Assembly (NCBI GenBank): GCA_964624625.1
Contig: CAZUXW010000006.1
Location: forward strand, 19,962 to 83,961
Reading direction: 5' to 3'
DNA: 64,000 bases
Origin: PALSA-1180 sp964624625
Lineage (GTDB): Bacteria > Oederibacteriota > Muellerivitia > Muellerivitales > Muellerivitaceae
Part shown: positions 50,171 through 57,759 of the stretch, piece by piece
Layout of the letters: each line of letters starts with the position of its first letter
Position numbering within the stretch: the stretch's first letter is position 1
The notes under the pieces: model-generated
What the model was told of the DNA's origin: nothing
The model's input: the letters and a program-made list of their open reading frames with translations, nothing else
The model's database searches: none
Position numbers and translations under genes: made by a program

Positions 50171-50740
50171 TTATTTCCCATACAGCCCCATGATCTGAGT
50201 CCAGGCAAGGATATGTTTGTCCATGGCCTTAAGCACTTGGGCCTTGGAGGCTCCCGCCGCCAATTTGACCGGCCCGTCCAGGGCGTACAACTTGAAGAAA
50301 TACTGGTGCAGGCCGCTGGGGGGACAGGGCCCGTCGTAGCCGATTTTATTGAAGTCATTCACACCCTGGAAAATGCCCTCGGTGGTCTTCTCCTGCCGGG
50401 GGAAACCTTCCAAAAGTTCATAGAGGTTCGTCGCGTTGTCAACTTTAGCGGGAATGTTATAAATGACCCAATGGGTCCAGCTTTGCATCGGAGCGTCCGG
50501 ATCCTCGCAAATCAGCGTAAAGCATTTGGTACCAGCGGGCGGCCCTTTCCAATTTAGTTCAGGGGAGATGTTCTGGCCCTTGCAGCTGTACTTGTCGGGA
50601 ATCATGTGGCCGTCTTGGAAGGAGGTGCTTTTCAACCGCAGGGTGGACTTCACTTTGGGAGACGATTGGGAAATATCCGAAGCGAAAAAAAGAGCCGCCA
50701 CTACCGGCAGGGCAAGCAATCTTGAATAAATCTTAGGCAT
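50171..50740 (-). CDS. Exported PEBP-family (YbhB/YbcL) protein
   Basis: About 189 residues from ATG 50740 (GGAGGA upstream). A signal peptide precedes the PEBP fold motifs ICEDPDAPMQSWTHWVIYNI and YDGPCPPSGLHQYFFKLYAL. PEBP proteins bind phosphate-containing ligands; the bacterial role is unsettled. The next gene upstream on this strand is a second PEBP gene without a signal peptide, so the cell has periplasmic and cytosolic copies from tandem genes. Confidence 0.88.
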   Translation of the reverse strand: MPKIYSRLLALPVVAALFFASDISQSSPKVKSTLRLKSTSFQDGHMIPDKYSCKGQNISPELNWKGPPAGTKCFTLICEDPDAPMQSWTHWVIYNIPAKVDNATNLYELLEGFPRQEKTTEGIFQGVNDFNKIGYDGPCPPSGLHQYFFKLYALDGPVKLAAGASKAQVLKAMDKHILAWTQIMGLYGK

Positions 50741-50783
50741 AAATCCTCCGAAATAAAAAAGCTTCAAAGCAACCAATCGCGGC

Positions 50784-50855
50784 ACCCCTCACCCCACCCC
50801 CTTCCGCAATGGGCGAGGGAGATAATTCCCTTCTCCCTTGAGGGGCGAAGGATGG
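50784..50855. repeat. CCCCTCACCCC/CCCTTCTCCC palindromic repeats
   Basis: Two adjacent palindromic units (CCCCTCACCCCACCCCCTTC with GGGCGAGGGAG; CCCTTCTCCCTTGAGGGGCG) of the class seen at 31001 and 32936. They lie between the two PEBP genes in a 168-base gap with no other content. Confidence 0.75.
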
Positions 50856-50908
50856 AAGGAGGGTATTTTTTTCCTGACTATTATCCCCTGACTCTTGGCT
50901 CCAAGCTA

Positions 50909-51370
50909 CTAGGATCGCCCGTATTTCCCCATCAATTGGGCTTCCCCCAATATCCGACGCTGCATCTTTTTTTCCAGCTGGTCCTTCGTCGCGCCTGGTT
51001 CCAGGTCCAACAACGAGCTGAGGGCGTAGAGCTTGAAATAATAGCGGTGGATGCCGCTGGGCGGGGCCGGTCCGCGGTAGCCGATGCCCCCGAAATCCGT
51101 GGCTCCCTGCTTGGTGCCGTTGGGAAGGGAGTTCAGCGAGGGAAAGGCCTCGGGAAAATTCGTGATATTTGACGGAATATTGTAAATCACCCAGTGGCAA
51201 AAGGAGCCGCTGGCCGCGTCCGGGTCCTCGCAAATCAACGCGAAACATTTGGTGCCTTCCGGGACATTCGTCCAGGCTAAGGGGGGCGTGACGTCATCCC
51301 CATCCGAGGTGTAATGGGACGGAATCATCTCGCCATCTTTGAAAGCACGGCTGGTGAGTAGAAGCGGCAT
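50909..51370 (-). CDS. Cytosolic PEBP-family (YbhB/YbcL) protein
   Basis: About 153 residues from ATG 51370 (GAGG upstream). The family motifs ICEDPDAASGSFCHWVIYNI and YRGPAPPSGIHRYYFKLYAL are present and the size is normal for YbhB. No signal peptide, in contrast to the paralogue at 50171. It is likely a small-ligand binding protein of unsettled function. Confidence 0.9.
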   Translation of the reverse strand: MPLLLTSRAFKDGEMIPSHYTSDGDDVTPPLAWTNVPEGTKCFALICEDPDAASGSFCHWVIYNIPSNITNFPEAFPSLNSLPNGTKQGATDFGGIGYRGPAPPSGIHRYYFKLYALSSLLDLEPGATKDQLEKKMQRRILGEAQLMGKYGRS

Positions 51371-51562
51371 AAATACCTCATGCACGGGAGATGGCTTGAT
51401 TCTACTCCAACCTTGGCTTAAACCCAGCTAAAGGACAAAATAGTAGGCCTTTTTGCCAAACCTTTAATTTAATTATGAGATTTTGGGCAGAAAACCGGTT
51501 TCAAGGACATATTTTGTGGAAATACACCAGGCTGCCACCCACGACACCAAGGGGAATTTTGT

Positions 51563-51991
51563 TTATTTATTACGAACCCTGGCCGCGACCACGCCTAAAC
51601 AGGCGTCCGAAATAACTTTGAACCCTTCCTTTTCCAGCTTCGCCTCGGCTTCCGGATGGGTGATGCCGGTCTGGAGCCAGACGGTTTTAGGCCGGAGCGA
51701 TTCGGGAAGCGCAATAATCTCATCAGCCAAGGCCGGAATAACGTCGGGACGCCGGAACACATTTAATATATCGACCTTGATCGGCAGATCCTTGATCGAA
51801 GCGTAAGCCTTTTCCCCGAGGGAGGATTGGATCTTAGGGTTCACGGGATAGAGTTTCATGCCCCTGGCCTGCAGGGCCGCGGGAATTTGGTAGGCCGCCC
51901 GGTCCATTTTGCTTTCATCCTGCATGCCCTCGACCGCGACGGTCTTGGCGGTTTTGACGATCTCCAGCATTTCTTGTTCATTGACGTTCAT
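51563..51991 (-). CDS. CoA-binding domain protein (YccU-like)
   Basis: A 142-residue single-domain CoA-binding protein with a Rossmann-like fold: TVAVEGMQDESKMDRAAYQI, LYPVNPKIQSSLGEKAYASI, VDILNVFRRPDVIPALADEI and TVWLQTGI at the end. In YccU-type proteins the ligand site follows VAVVG; here it reads VAVEG, a variant of the second position, with more residues before the next helix. The start at ATG 51991 has GAGGAG upstream and a good promoter at 52018-52047. Confidence 0.88.
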   Translation of the reverse strand: MNVNEQEMLEIVKTAKTVAVEGMQDESKMDRAAYQIPAALQARGMKLYPVNPKIQSSLGEKAYASIKDLPIKVDILNVFRRPDVIPALADEIIALPESLRPKTVWLQTGITHPEAEAKLEKEGFKVISDACLGVVAARVRNK

Positions 51992-52017
51992 GGTTCTCTC
52001 CTCGCGGATTTAGACTC

Positions 52018-52047
52018 AATATAGGAAGGGACCGGAATATAAGACAA
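52018..52047 (-). promoter_or_regulatory. Sigma70-like promoter of the CoA-binding protein gene
   Basis: TTGTCT (52042-52047) and TATATT (52018-52023) on the minus strand are 18 bases apart, ending 27 bases from the ATG at 51991. Confidence 0.6.
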
Positions 52048-52065
52048 TGACCGTCGTCATGATTC

Positions 52066-52488
52066 CTACCGCAAAAAATCCCGGTAAAGCATGAAATAAA
52101 CGACCACGCCCGTCATGGAAACATAGAGCCAGATTGGGTATGTGACGCGAGCGATTTTTTTGTGCTTCTCAAAATCCCCCTGCAAGGCCCGCCTGAGCGT
52201 CACGATGGCCAGCACCGGCACCAAAACCGCGAGAATCGTGTGGGTGGTAAGGATGAAAAAATAAAGCTGACGGACCCATCCTTGGCCCTGGTAGTAAATG
52301 ATTCCCGCCAAGGCGTGATGGATCAGGTAGGAAGCCAGGAAAATCACAGAAACCACGAAGGCCGTGACCATGCAAAAACGGTGGGCCTTTTTGTTCCCTT
52401 GGCGGATGAAGCGATAACCCATGATCAATAATAGGGCGCTGAGGGAATTAAGGCAGGCGTTGAAGGCCGGCAAGGTGTCGAGGGTCAA
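52066..52488 (-). CDS. DUF420 membrane protein (CtaM/YozB-like)
   Basis: A 140-residue polytopic protein with four membrane segments and the conserved His residues of DUF420 (YLIHHALAGI, TTHTILAVLVP, HKKIARVTYPIWLYVS). Family members near cytochrome oxidase genes (such as CtaM of Staphylococcus) are needed for maturation of oxidases. TTG 52488 overlaps the sco stop as TTGA with GGAG 6 bases upstream. It is the last gene of the Cta/ABC/Sco cluster. Confidence 0.88.
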   Translation of the reverse strand: MTLDTLPAFNACLNSLSALLLIMGYRFIRQGNKKAHRFCMVTAFVVSVIFLASYLIHHALAGIIYYQGQGWVRQLYFFILTTHTILAVLVPVLAIVTLRRALQGDFEKHKKIARVTYPIWLYVSMTGVVVYFMLYRDFLR

Positions 52489-53111
52489 GATTTGCTCCGG
52501 GAACTCATCAGGAATTTGACGTCTTGATTGAGCTTCTTCAAATCCTCCTCCTGCTCGCCGTCATAAAGGCCGCGGACCACTCCTTTGCCGTCCACCAAGA
52601 TCATCCTAGTGCTGTGGATATAGTCAAAACCCGGCACGGCCTCCTCATTCGGCATAGCCGTCACCTTGAAACCCTCCCGGATCACCCGGTAAAGGTCGGC
52701 CTTGGGACCGGTCAGGAAAAACCATTGGTTTTCGTCGGCCTTCAGGTCCGAAGCGTAGGTTTTTAATCCCGCCACCGTGTCCCTTTCCGGGTCCACCGTA
52801 AAGGACACCAATTTCAAGTCCTGGTTGCCTTTCCATTGGGTTTGGAGATGCTTCATTTGCTGGCTGAGGAGAGGGCAGGAACCGGCGCAATGGGCGAAGA
52901 TAAAATCCACCACCCAAACTTTTCCCTTCAACTCGGAACTGGAAAAAACCCGCCCGGTCCGGTCCTGGAAGGAAAAATCCGGCGCCTGCATCACGTTTTT
53001 TTGCAGCTTGTCCGAGTGACGGGAACCCATCACCTGGTAGCCGGTTACGACCAAGAGCAGCAATGCGATCCCGGCGGCCAGCCAGGGCAGGGGCGCGTTG
53101 GAATTCCTCAT
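52485..53111 (-). CDS. SCO1/SenC copper-site assembly protein
   Basis: A 208-residue membrane-anchored thioredoxin-like protein. One N-terminal helix (about 9-28) is followed by DFIFAHCAGSCPLLSQQM with the copper Cys pair (C75, C79) and H166 (DYIHSTRMILVD), the three Cu ligands of Sco. It delivers copper to the Cu(A) centre of cytochrome oxidase. It starts at ATG 53111 overlapping the permease stop (ATGA). Confidence 0.93.
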   Translation of the reverse strand: MRNSNAPLPWLAAGIALLLLVVTGYQVMGSRHSDKLQKNVMQAPDFSFQDRTGRVFSSSELKGKVWVVDFIFAHCAGSCPLLSQQMKHLQTQWKGNQDLKLVSFTVDPERDTVAGLKTYASDLKADENQWFFLTGPKADLYRVIREGFKVTAMPNEEAVPGFDYIHSTRMILVDGKGVVRGLYDGEQEEDLKKLNQDVKFLMSSRSKS

Positions 53112-53860
53112 TTTTGATTTCCTTCGTCGCTCTTTTCAACCACCAGGGATGAAAAAACGTAAAAGAATACCGAGAATCCGGCCAGGACCGCGAAACTCAG
53201 CATTTGGGACGGCAAAGCGCTTAAGTCGGCCCCGGGGAAAAGCCCCCGCCGCACCCCCGCCACACCGTAGGTGAAGGGATTCACGCTCATAAAAAATCTA
53301 AGCCAAGGGGAATCGCTGGCCGCGAATACCGCGCCGGAAGCCATCCACAGGGGAAGAAGGACCATGTTCATGATGGTGTGAAACCCCGCCGGCGACTCGC
53401 TTTTCCAGGCCAGCCAAAAACCGGCGGCGTTGATGACGAAGGAAAGCAGGAAAAGGGACCCGATTAAACCCAAGGCTGGCGCCAGTTGAAAGCTGGCCCC
53501 AACCGTTCCCGCGAAGGGCAACAGCACCAAACCCTGAAGCGTGGAGAGGGTGGCCCCGCCGAGTATTTTACCCATAACAATCGCCGCCCGGGATACCGGC
53601 GCCACCATCACGGATTGAAGAAACCCCGCCTGACGATCCTCAATGATGGAGGCGTTGGAGAAAATACAGGTGAACATGACGCTCATGACGATGGTTCCGG
53701 GAAAAAAATAAGCCCGGTAGCTGGATCCCCCGATCCCGGTTCCGAGCACTATCCAGAAAAGAAGGGCCGTACCCACCGCCCCGACCACGCGGCTGGGCTG
53801 CCGGTAAAACCGGACCAATTCCCTCTGCCATAAAGTGAAGACCGTAAGCCAAAAAACCAT
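53108..53860 (-). CDS. ABC-2 type transporter permease
   Basis: A 250-residue protein with about six membrane segments (AVGTALLFWIVLGTGIGGSS, TIVMSVMFTCIFSNAS, VAPVSRAAIVMGKILGGATL and later helices), the pattern of ABC-2 permeases. It pairs with the ATPase at 53985. The order CtaA-CtaB-ATPase-permease-Sco-DUF420 suggests work in haem or oxidase maturation. Substrate unknown. The ATG at 53860 has GAGGAG upstream. Confidence 0.88.
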   Translation of the reverse strand: MVFWLTVFTLWQRELVRFYRQPSRVVGAVGTALLFWIVLGTGIGGSSYRAYFFPGTIVMSVMFTCIFSNASIIEDRQAGFLQSVMVAPVSRAAIVMGKILGGATLSTLQGLVLLPFAGTVGASFQLAPALGLIGSLFLLSFVINAAGFWLAWKSESPAGFHTIMNMVLLPLWMASGAVFAASDSPWLRFFMSVNPFTYGVAGVRRGLFPGADLSALPSQMLSFAVLAGFSVFFYVFSSLVVEKSDEGNQK

Positions 53861-53984
53861 TAAAAGCTCCTCAATTTTCCTGAAGTGCGCCGGGATCCAC
53901 AGAGATTATTTTTTTGTTCCATCCATGCTAATCCGCATTCATCGGCAGCTAATGGCATTTGATTTATTTTATATCCATGGCTCA

Positions 53985-54914
53985 TCATTCTTTTTCCTCT
54001 TGGAATCGTCGTCCGGTCTTGTGGATAAAGACATCCTCCAGCGTCGGCGGGCCCAGCGTAAGGGATAAAACCTGGTCCGGAAAGGCCTCCAACAGGGGGC
54101 CCACCAGGTTGTGGGCCTTTTTCTCCTCGATTTGGACAAAGCCGCCTACCAACAACGTTTTGATCCTCAACTTCTCCGTGATTTGTCCCATCATGGCCTC
54201 GGGATCCTTCACCCGGATCCGCAGGACCTCCCCGCCAATCTCAGCCTTGAGCTGGTCCGGGTTACCCAAAGCCACCTTGAGGCCCTGGTCCAAAATAAGG
54301 AGCCGGTCGCACCGGTCCGCTTCCTCCAGGTAATGGGTTGTCACCAACACGGTCATCCCCTGGCTTTTACGGAGTTCCTCCAAATGATCCCAAAACTCCC
54401 TGCGGGCAGCGGGATCCAACCCCGTGGAGGGTTCATCCAGGATCATCAGTTCAGGATCGCTTAAAAGGGCCTTCGCCAACTCCACGCGCCGTTGGAGCCC
54501 TCCGGAAAGGGATTCCACTTTATCCATAGCGCGGTCTCCCAAGTTCAACCTGGTTAAATCCCGGTCAATCCGGCTTTTTAGCTCGCCGCCCGAAAGGCCG
54601 TAAAGGTGTCCTTGATGCTCGAGGTTTTCCCGGACCCTCAACTTCTTGTCGAGGGCCGGCGATTGAAAAACGATTCCCATCTTTCGCCGGATCGCGATTT
54701 TATCCTTGGCCAAATCCAGTCCGAAGACCTTTACCTGGCCAGGCTTGCAGGAAAAAAGCGTGGAGAGGATTTTAAAGGTGGTGGATTTGCCCCCGCCATT
54801 GGGGCCGAGAAAACCGAATATCTCGCCGCGGCCGACCGAAAAAGTCAGTCCTAATAGGGCGACTTTGGCGCCGTATTGGAAGGTTAAATTTTCAACCTCG
54901 ATCAAGTTTTCCAT
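53985..54914 (-). CDS. ABC transporter ATP-binding protein
   Basis: A 309-residue ATPase with Walker A GPNGGGKSTT, the signature LSGGLQRRVELAKALL, Walker B LMILDEPSTGLDP and the H-loop TTHYLEEADRCDR. The C-terminal part (SLTLGPPTLEDVFIHKTGRR) is typical of ABC-2 exporters of the drug/haem-protein maturation group. ATG 54914 directly follows the ctaB stop. A 124-base gap with a decayed repeat separates it from the permease. Confidence 0.92.
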   Translation of the reverse strand: MENLIEVENLTFQYGAKVALLGLTFSVGRGEIFGFLGPNGGGKSTTFKILSTLFSCKPGQVKVFGLDLAKDKIAIRRKMGIVFQSPALDKKLRVRENLEHQGHLYGLSGGELKSRIDRDLTRLNLGDRAMDKVESLSGGLQRRVELAKALLSDPELMILDEPSTGLDPAARREFWDHLEELRKSQGMTVLVTTHYLEEADRCDRLLILDQGLKVALGNPDQLKAEIGGEVLRIRVKDPEAMMGQITEKLRIKTLLVGGFVQIEEKKAHNLVGPLLEAFPDQVLSLTLGPPTLEDVFIHKTGRRFQEEKE

Positions 54915-55769
54915 TTAAACCTTGTTCAATGCCATGATGATGAAAAGCGCCGGCAGATAGGAGATGGAGTACCAAAAAAGCCCCTTAGCCCTGCCCACCG
55001 TCTTGTCCCGGGCCAGGAGAAAACTATAAAACACAAAGCCTATCCCTAAAACAAGGGCGGTCCAAAAATAAAGCCTGCCGGCCATGTGAAAATGGGTCGG
55101 TAAAAGGGTGATGGGAATGAGGGCGGCGGCGTAAGCCACCGACATCAGGCCCGTGGTGACTCCCTTCGGGTCCAAAACCGCCAGCATGGGAAAACCGCCC
55201 CTGGCATAATCCTCCCGATAGATCCATCCAATGGCCAGAAAATGGGGCATCTGCCAAAAAAAGAGGATAAAAAAAAGGGTCCAGCCTTCCGGACCAATTT
55301 GGTTTTGCGCCGCCGCCCATCCCATCATCGGCGGAAGGGCGCCAGGCACCGCGCCCACCACGGTGGAGAGGGAGGTTATTTTCTTGAGCGGGGTGTAAAA
55401 AATAATGTAGCTCACCAAGGCGCAGATGCCGAGAAAGGCTGCCAAGTCATTGACCCGCCACCAAAGGATTCCCACGCCCAACAGCGATAACAACAGTCCA
55501 AACCAGAACGCCTTCGGGGCCGAGAGCCTGCCTGCCGGGATAGGCCTCTTCTTAGTCCGGTTCATTTGTCCGTCCACGTCCCCCTCAAACCATTGATTCA
55601 AGGCGCCGCAGCCAGCCGCCACGCCCGTCGTTCCTAATAGCGTGAAACCCAAAAGAGTCCAATCCAGGGGCGAGGAACTTCCCATGTAAAAACCCGCGAG
55701 AGTCGTGAGAATCGCCAGGGAATTGAGCCTGGGTTTGGTGAGGGTGATGTAATCCCGTAGGTTTTTCAA
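54915..55769 (-). CDS. ctaB: Protoheme IX farnesyltransferase (haem O synthase)
   Basis: A 284-residue UbiA-family prenyltransferase with KPRLNSLAILTTLAGFYMGS, the first Asp-rich loop NQWFEGDVDGQMNRTKKRPI and the second YREDYARGGFPML. It attaches a farnesyl group to haem b in the first step to haem A. TTG 55769 overlaps the ctaA stop as TTGA. Confidence 0.93.
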   Translation of the reverse strand: MKNLRDYITLTKPRLNSLAILTTLAGFYMGSSSPLDWTLLGFTLLGTTGVAAGCGALNQWFEGDVDGQMNRTKKRPIPAGRLSAPKAFWFGLLLSLLGVGILWWRVNDLAAFLGICALVSYIIFYTPLKKITSLSTVVGAVPGALPPMMGWAAAQNQIGPEGWTLFFILFFWQMPHFLAIGWIYREDYARGGFPMLAVLDPKGVTTGLMSVAYAAALIPITLLPTHFHMAGRLYFWTALVLGIGFVFYSFLLARDKTVGRAKGLFWYSISYLPALFIIMALNKV

Positions 55770-56698
55770 AGGCCCGTTTCCTTTTTAAAAAGCTGAAAGC
55801 TCTTAAGGGTCAGAATCAGCATGGCGGCCAGGGTCGCGGCGCCCAAAATAACATGCACTGAGGTCGGCACGATGGCCTTGTTATAAATCAGGATGGAGAG
55901 GCCCAGGAAGCATTGGAACCAGACCAACAGGCCTGCCGCCGCCGCTGGCCAGAAGAGCCCCTTTTCATCCGGGAAATGGAAGCAAAAACGGTAAGCCGTA
56001 TGGGATACGAACAACAGGACGGCCGTTGCCCCGATCCGGGTATGGAAAAATTGTAAGGTCACCAGGGGCGTCCATTCGGGGGGAAGTAAACTTCCGTTAC
56101 TGAGTGGAAAATCCGGGATGGCCAGCCCGGCGCCGCTGTGGCGGGTAACGGCCCCCAACACAATTTGCAGGTAAACTAGAACTGTCGTCCCAAGAGCCCA
56201 AATTCGAAGGGAGGACCGGCTGTCCTTTAGACGATAGGGTGGGTCCTCGATCCAACTTTTTGAGGTCACCAAGGCAAGAGTCACCGCCAGGCAGAAGAAT
56301 ATTTGGGCCAAGCTCGCGTGAGCCACCGAAACCTGCGTGGGCAAATGAAGCAGCACGGTAACCCCGCCTAATACCGCCTGGAGGATAATGGCACCCACCG
56401 CGGTCCAAGCCAGGCGCTTTACCCAGAGCCTTCCCTCCAATTTTTGCGCCGTCAAAGCCAATCCGGCCGTTAATAACGAAACCGTTCCCGCTATCATCCG
56501 GTGGCCATGCTCAAACAAAACCCCGCCCGTCATCTCGGGGAAAAACTTTCCGAAAGAAAGGGGCCAATCCGGGACCGCTAAGCTTGATCCCGTACTGGTC
56601 ACCAAAGCTCCTGCCAATAGGAGAACAAAGGTGCAACCGGCGGTGAGGAGTGCGAAACGGTGGAGCCAGGGGTTAAATTTTGGGTTGGGTTCGCTCAA
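55766..56698 (-). CDS. ctaA: Haem A synthase
   Basis: A 310-residue polytopic protein of the CtaA/COX15 family: GALVTSTGSSLAVPDWPLSF with FGKFFPEM, EHGHRMIAGT, LGAVTRHSGAGLAIPDFPLS and the C-terminal VPTSVHVILGAATLAAM. The paired His residues bind haem. It oxidises haem O to haem A, so an aa3-type oxidase must be encoded elsewhere. TTG 56698 has AAGGA 7 bases upstream. Confidence 0.93.
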   Translation of the reverse strand: MSEPNPKFNPWLHRFALLTAGCTFVLLLAGALVTSTGSSLAVPDWPLSFGKFFPEMTGGVLFEHGHRMIAGTVSLLTAGLALTAQKLEGRLWVKRLAWTAVGAIILQAVLGGVTVLLHLPTQVSVAHASLAQIFFCLAVTLALVTSKSWIEDPPYRLKDSRSSLRIWALGTTVLVYLQIVLGAVTRHSGAGLAIPDFPLSNGSLLPPEWTPLVTLQFFHTRIGATAVLLFVSHTAYRFCFHFPDEKGLFWPAAAAGLLVWFQCFLGLSILIYNKAIVPTSVHVILGAATLAAMLILTLKSFQLFKKETGL

Positions 56699-56724
56699 GA
56701 AAAAATCCTTTAATAACCTCTGGC

Positions 56725-56763
56725 CAAAAAAAGATGGCCCCGGGACGGAATCCCGAGGCCATC
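56725..56763 (-). terminator. Strong rho-independent terminator after the cupredoxin gene
   Basis: On the minus strand GATGGCCTCGGGA pairs with TCCCGGGGCCATC (one G-U pair) across a 5-base loop, followed by TTTTTTT. It lies 25 bases past the cupredoxin stop and separates the bc-complex genes from ctaA. Confidence 0.85.
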
Positions 56764-56787
56764 AAAAACGGCTGAACGTCCTGAAAA

Positions 56788-57567
56788 TTACTTAGCCGCG
56801 AATGTAAAATCCACCGTTTGGGACGCGCCATCCGTCACCGTTACTTTTTTCTCTTCCGAAACGCCGTATTTTTCGTGAACCGCCACTAGGGTGTAGCTCC
56901 CAGCGGGCAACTGGGTTATTTTAAATCCTCCATCCGCTCCCGAAACGGAGAAGAAGGAATTATTGACCACGCCGCCGAAGCAATGCATCCAGCCATGGAC
57001 ATCGCACTTGAACGGCACCAGCACCTCGGCCTTGCCGAATTTCTTTTCGGTCTTCATTCCCTGGGTCGGTTGTCCCACGTTGAAACTGTCGTTGACCGCC
57101 GCCAGGCAATGGATGTTGTGCAAGGTCTGGTCGTCATTGACGATCTGCATCGTTTGGTTGACCTGGATGCCGAACACGTGGGGGCTGTACATACAGCCAT
57201 GCTGGGTCAAAACGACGGGAGTGGAAGGGGCGGCGGTATTCGGGGCGTCCTTAACATACACGAATACGTTGGCCAAGTTGCCCTTGGCGTCCGAAACCAC
57301 CGTCTCATCGTTGGCCGTGCCCGTGTGCTGGGACTTACAAACCGGATCCGCGTCAAAAGCGATCTTGGCCGCGATGGGCGCTTTGCCCGTTAAGGTGACT
57401 TTGCCCGAGATGGAAGCGGTGCCTAAAGCCGCCGCAGGAGCCGCGGCGGTGCTGCCGCCTTTGCTTCCCCCAGCGGAAATATCGTCGTCATCGTCACTGC
57501 TTCCACAACCTGCCACCGCCACCAGTGACGCCATCATCAACAAGGCCAAGATTTTGCTTAATTTCAT
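56788..57567 (-). CDS. Cupredoxin-like lipoprotein electron carrier
   Basis: About 259 residues from ATG 57567 (GAGAGGG upstream). Lipobox VAVAGC and an Asp/Gly/Ser-rich linker precede a carboxypeptidase-regulatory-like strand region, then a cupredoxin domain with the type 1 copper ligands: His in NDDQTLHNIH, and Cys/His/Met in PFKCDVHGWMHCFGG. A second regulatory-like beta domain follows (GGFKITQLPAGSYTL). It sits directly downstream of the octahaem cytochrome and is probably an electron acceptor in the periplasm. An additional pair Cys/His at QHGCMYSPH may add a disulphide or ligand. Confidence 0.85.
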   Translation of the reverse strand: MKLSKILALLMMASLVAVAGCGSSDDDDDISAGGSKGGSTAAAPAAALGTASISGKVTLTGKAPIAAKIAFDADPVCKSQHTGTANDETVVSDAKGNLANVFVYVKDAPNTAAPSTPVVLTQHGCMYSPHVFGIQVNQTMQIVNDDQTLHNIHCLAAVNDSFNVGQPTQGMKTEKKFGKAEVLVPFKCDVHGWMHCFGGVVNNSFFSVSGADGGFKITQLPAGSYTLVAVHEKYGVSEEKKVTVTDGASQTVDFTFAAK

Positions 57568-57759
57568 CGTCCCTCTCCTCAATTAATTTAAATTAAAATT
57601 TAAAGGATAATTGCCAAGGCTCCTTTGGGCCGACCGATTCCCCAACAACTACCTATCCCCCTTTGGATCAATGCCAGGGGGACGAAAGGCTCTGGAAAAA
57701 TAGGATTTTCAATTTAACCCTTGGTGGCGTCGAAAGCAATGGCGGCCCGGAAGGGTCGG

